DNA of 8,683 nt from RGIG464 sp045643185 (lineage in GTDB: Bacteria > Myxococcota_A > Bradymonadia > UBA4248). The position numbers and the translations under genes were made by a program. Position 1 is the stretch's first letter. Each line of letters starts with the position of its first letter. Shown in pieces: positions 7,301 through 8,683 of this stretch. The stretch covers positions 1 through 8,683 of the forward strand of contig JAZUKH010000158.1 in NCBI GenBank assembly GCA_045643185.1. Reading direction: 5' to 3'. Below the pieces are notes generated by a model that searched no databases, was not told where the DNA came from, and was given only the letters and a program-made list of their open reading frames with translations.

Positions 7301-8338
7301 GTAATCCTTTGTCGTATTACACGCGGTGTTCAGTTTTTGATAGGCTTCGAGGTAATTATCCGTACCGTTGTACTCACACTGTTTGGTGGTCGTATTGCAG
7401 GTGTAGTCTGGGTCACACCCGTCGACGGTGCAATCGGTCGGACAGGCCGATTCATCTTTGGGACAAACGATGTTCGCTTGGCCCGCGCCGTTGACTTCGC
7501 AAATGTTGCAGGCACATGTCCACGATTTCCACACGTTGTTGAGGCAGACGACAGCTTTGGACGAATTGGCGTTGCAGACTGAGACGTCGGTTTTGCTGTC
7601 ACATGGTTTGTTGACGAGCGCAAAGGCTTCGTCGTAGGTCAGGTCAGACGATTTGGTCTCGCATTGTCCCGTCGTTGTGTTGCAGACTTTTCCGCCCGTG
7701 CATCCAGTTTTTGCGCAGTCTTCTTGAGATTGCGGGTCTACGCACTTTTTGGTTTGTGTGTCACAAACTTTTTCGGCCGTGCATCCTGTTTCTGTGCAGT
7801 CTTCTTGAGATTGCGGGTCCACGCACTTTTTGGTTTGTGTGTCACAAACTTTTTCGGCCGTGCATCCTGTTTCTGTGCAGTCTTCCTGAGATTGCGGGTC
7901 CACGCACTTTTTGGTTTGTGTGTCACAAACTTTTTCGCCCGTGCATCCTGTTTTGGTGCAGTCTTCCTGAGTTTGCGGGTCCACGCAATTCTTTGTTTGT
8001 GTGTCACAAACTTTGTCATTGGGGCATCCGACTTGGGTGCAGTCACCCGTGATCGGTGTGTCGTTGACGCATTCGCCGAATTCACAGTGTTGATCGGCGT
8101 TGCAACTCAGGCCATCACAGGCTTGTTCACTTGTGATACAGGCATTAACGAGGCATTGGGTGTTGGCTAGACATTCCAGTGTGACGATTTCGTTGTTTGA
8201 ACACAGCGTGATCTGTGTTTTATTAGGACAAAAAGGTTGAAATGTGCTGTCACATTCGGCTTCGATGCCAGAAGAACAACCAAAAACACCAGTCACTGCG
8301 ACAAGTGAAAGAGCCAACCACAACTTGGATCGATTCAT
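4382..8338 (-). CDS. Giant cysteine-rich lipoprotein with amidohydrolase, TSP type-3 and Ig-like domains
   Basis: Start ATG (8336-8338) has AAGGAG (8345-8350) six bases upstream; length is 1318 residues. Signal peptide 1-20 ends VFG with predicted lipidated C21. Residues 22-98 are cysteine-rich. Residues 99-232 hold five 26-27-residue repeats (DC-x3/4-GC-x5-C-x6-C). Residues 235-294 and 329-388 are two copies of another ~60-residue repeat, each preceded by one Cys unit. Residues ~465-820 form an amidohydrolase TIM barrel: HDH (H519/H521), GPHIGEG with H640 and E643, H675, WSPRSNISLYG at 696-706 and GTD with D726. That is the full metal-ligand set of the ATZ/TRZ and SAH/MTA deaminase type. Residues 890-898 (DxNxDxxxD) and 911-960 (DRDGDGIPDSVDNC and a second DNC/GDVCD part) are calcium-binding thrombospondin type-3 repeats. 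Two Ig-like modules (~982-1168) precede an unrecognised beta-rich domain (1172-1318). An outer-membrane or surface hydrolase is inferred. The substrate is unknown and no neighbour suggests a pathway. Confidence 0.85.
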   Translation of the reverse strand: MNRSKLWLALSLVAVTGVFGCSSGIEAECDSTFQPFCPNKTQITLCSNNEIVTLECLANTQCLVNACITSEQACDGLSCNADQHCEFGECVNDTPITGDCTQVGCPNDKVCDTQTKNCVDPQTQEDCTKTGCTGEKVCDTQTKKCVDPQSQEDCTETGCTAEKVCDTQTKKCVDPQSQEDCTETGCTAEKVCDTQTKKCVDPQSQEDCAKTGCTGGKVCNTTTGQCETKSSDLTYDEAFALVNKPCDSKTDVSVCNANSSKAVVCLNNVWKSWTCACNICEVNGAGQANIVCPKDESACPTDCTVDGCDPDYTCNTTTKQCEYNGTDNYLEAYQKLNTACNTTKDYSVCNADGSKAVVCHNNVWKDWSCADNECQVSGPGSTNTTCPKTSSKVSELPRGNVSEVNANYSELGITANSTSNKSIEKHAVEAVVRDTDPEIIQCNTKLVVSTPTACGKTGNSTNKFVIQGDILTKDKTYLGGSVVVENNKITYVGCEPSITSATVITCPDAVVSAGLINAHDHITYDNQAPDDWGAERFDAQNDWRKTLNGHSNHNASGTSNHEVGELRQLLAGTTSLFGSGSATGLLRNLDKEAVDDVDSAEYETFPLQESSGELCSNSTTACSCSNFTPKIKTGVNYGPHIGEGINDYALNELYCLSGTGDGSRNIFSQKLAIIHGVAATPDLTEKMAKADTKLIWSPRSNISLYGDTARVTMYDNTGVTIALGTDWIASGSANMLREYECADFLNSYYFNHQFSDYQLWMMGTYNAALALGFESVIGNLAEGMLADIAVFAKNGRELHRAVLEADYKDVMLVMLNGKVVVADNNLMSNAESYVVGGVTKKVNTSAAGSSKKYSEIKNLAKYPLFFDGTPTKEPTCVPMRTRVTDTTENDINNDKSVDYTTTMYDGQYSDANDRDGDGIPDSVDNCIDIFNPVRPQDRDANGKLGQADWDGDNIGDVCDPYPTCASNDSSCPTWDPSHGTVTTPVLVSVGAPTEAEYGEKITITVTLSSVTDENATIQLNCSGLNCARSTSIEAGTKSVSLTFTMPHSDATFTAEYDGVTITKTITGIDGSVPVAITKLTPASLTMNLNETQSVTATLSRMTKSAMSLALTSDQLSVIVPATVEIPAGSTSATFDVTTENATDGTVAKISIVPNNGADMAKLSVYVQKPLLKEYALDFADQSATGYTGNYVQTLYKDLFTITGMGNFDNDQYEGTMIMTGNKNNVSYLNVENLAGLNSLTVNYICYAKSGATTNVDIYVDTEVQDTLTCTGADTKEQSFDLTPKSNDAKSFKIQPQAGTTSNASNRIVITSIEWTTAK
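7175..7720 (-). repeat. Second-order duplication of Cys unit plus ~60-residue module
   Basis: Residues 207-294 and 302-388 of the lipoprotein are two copies of one composite block: a Cys unit (DCAKTGC.. / DCTVDGC..) followed by a module that starts with Y-x-EA (235 and 329) and includes SSKAVVCLNNVWKSWTCA or GSKAVVCHNNVWKDWSCA, ending in CPK. The offset is 94 residues. The copies are clearly related but diverged, so this duplication is older than the 81-bp array. Confidence 0.85.
7643..8044 (-). repeat. 81-bp tandem repeats encoding 27-residue cysteine motifs
   Basis: Four full 81-bp units lie at 7964-8044, 7883-7963, 7802-7882 and 7721-7801, and a diverged 78-bp fifth unit at 7643-7720. Units at 7802-7882 and 7721-7801 differ at a single, synonymous base (C7820 against T7739). 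The next unit differs from them at about four positions, and the outermost two are more diverged. Because the period is a multiple of three, gain or loss of a unit keeps the frame open. This is the signature of recent internal duplication. Confidence 0.95.
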
Positions 8339-8344
8339 ACAGAT

Positions 8345-8388
8345 CTCCTTGGATCAGCCACGTTAAACATCCATGTATGTGGTCGATC
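8345..8388 (-). promoter_or_regulatory. Ribosome binding site and adjacent leader hairpin
   Basis: AAGGAG on the minus strand (8345-8350) lies six bases before the ATG. One base upstream of it, GATCGACCAC (8379-8388) can pair with GTGGCTGATC (8352-8361), ten positions with one mismatch and one G-T pair, enclosing a 17-base loop. A hairpin abutting the ribosome site could modulate translation of the big lipoprotein. This is inferred from the pairing only. Confidence 0.4.
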
Positions 8389-8425
8389 ATTTATGAAGCA
8401 AAATAGGCCTCGTTAATTGTTTGCA

Positions 8426-8450
8426 GCCGGTGCGCGCGGGGGCGCATGGC
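8426..8450 (-). promoter_or_regulatory. GC-rich hairpin in the leader of the large lipoprotein gene
   Basis: TGCGC (8431-8435) and GCGCA (8442-8446) form a stem around GCGGGG, extendable by GCC/GGC (8426-8428 with 8448-8450) across a small asymmetric bulge. It lies inside the predicted 5' untranslated region, in an otherwise AT-rich stretch. The function is unknown. Confidence 0.3.
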
Positions 8451-8460
8451 GCGAAGGTGT

Positions 8461-8510
8461 TTATTATTTGGTATAGCGTAGCGTGTCAATGTTTGAGACA
8501 TTTTTTTTTT
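8461..8510 (-). promoter_or_regulatory. Promoter of the large lipoprotein gene with A-tract UP element
   Basis: On the minus strand, TTGACA (8484-8489) is a perfect -35. A 17-base spacer leads to TAATAA (8461-8466); a shorter 15-base spacing gives AATAAT (8463-8468, five of six matches). Ten consecutive A residues (minus strand, 8501-8510) lie at about -47 to -56, where UP elements bind the RNA polymerase alpha subunit. The transcript would start near 8454, leaving a leader of about 115 bases. Confidence 0.55.
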
Positions 8511-8683
8511 GGTGTGTAGTTACTGTTCAGCTGGGGGACTTTCATTTGTTTCTACATTTATTCTTAAACAGTTTGTTTTTTGAGCAGGCCTGGGCCTGCG
8601 GCGCGCAGGGGATCATCGCAAACTAAATCTTGGAGTCGGCGGCCGCGACGACGTACCACGTTACGTCGCTACACTTCGGCTTC
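8511..8683. other. Right-edge intergenic stretch with palindromes
   Basis: No coding frame is supported. AT-rich sequence (8530-8580) gives way to GC-rich sequence containing a 7-bp inverted repeat GCAGGCC/GGCCTGC with a TG spacer (8584-8599) and a 7-bp stem CGACGTA/TACGTCG (8649-8655 with 8662-8668, six-base loop). Neither is followed by a U-tract on the strand that would make it an intrinsic terminator. The window ends before any next gene. Confidence 0.45.

Noticed and set aside
7643..8044. CRISPR array
   Set aside because: The 81-bp units are contiguous, without spacers, and are in-frame coding repeats.
7664..8170. Repetitive plus-strand open frames opposite the lipoprotein repeats (also 7675-8052)
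   Set aside because: They exist because the 81-bp period keeps antisense frames open. They lack a ribosome site and a sensible composition, and the minus-strand frame has a signal peptide and clear domains.

Overview
The window looks like chromosomal DNA of a free-living Gram-negative bacterium, most likely of the Myxococcota/Bradymonadales kind (former Deltaproteobacteria). The clues are cysteine-rich lipoproteins, a thrombospondin type-3 calcium repeat inside a large surface protein, a Pal lipoprotein, and Shine-Dalgarno/sigma70-type signals. No phage, insertion sequence, CRISPR array, tRNA or rRNA was recognised. The taxonomic placement is inferred from protein style and not from any marker search.

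Layout, left to right: 1-261 is non-coding and ends in an extended -10 promoter. A 44-residue single-pass membrane protein (262-396) overlaps the start of a class II tRNA nucleotidyltransferase gene (cca, 386-1783), which ends at a very long hairpin (1790-1836). A near-consensus promoter (1858-1886) drives a Pal-type OmpA-family lipoprotein (1985-2785) with an unusual cysteine-rich stalk. It is closed by a textbook UUCG terminator (2805-2833). Almost touching that terminator is a gene (2862-4265) with a TonB/TolA-like N terminus (LLSVxIH in the membrane helix, then an acidic proline-containing linker) and a large unfamiliar C-terminal region. Two hairpins separate it from a convergent 1318-residue lipoprotein gene on the minus strand (4382-8338), whose promoter and leader lie at about 8339-8510. 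The last ~170 bases hold only palindromes.

The large minus-strand protein is the most unusual object: an exported lipoprotein with 27-residue cysteine-rich tandem repeats encoded by almost identical 81-bp units, a second ~60-residue repeat, a complete-looking amidohydrolase (ATZ/TRZ deaminase-like) active site, calcium-binding repeats, two Ig-like modules and an unrecognised beta-rich C-terminal domain. Pal and this protein share a related four-cysteine motif. Pal, the TonB/TolA-like protein and the big lipoprotein together make this a cell-envelope region, with cca as a housekeeping neighbour. A functional link between the TonB/TolA-like protein and Pal is an inference from adjacency and architecture only.
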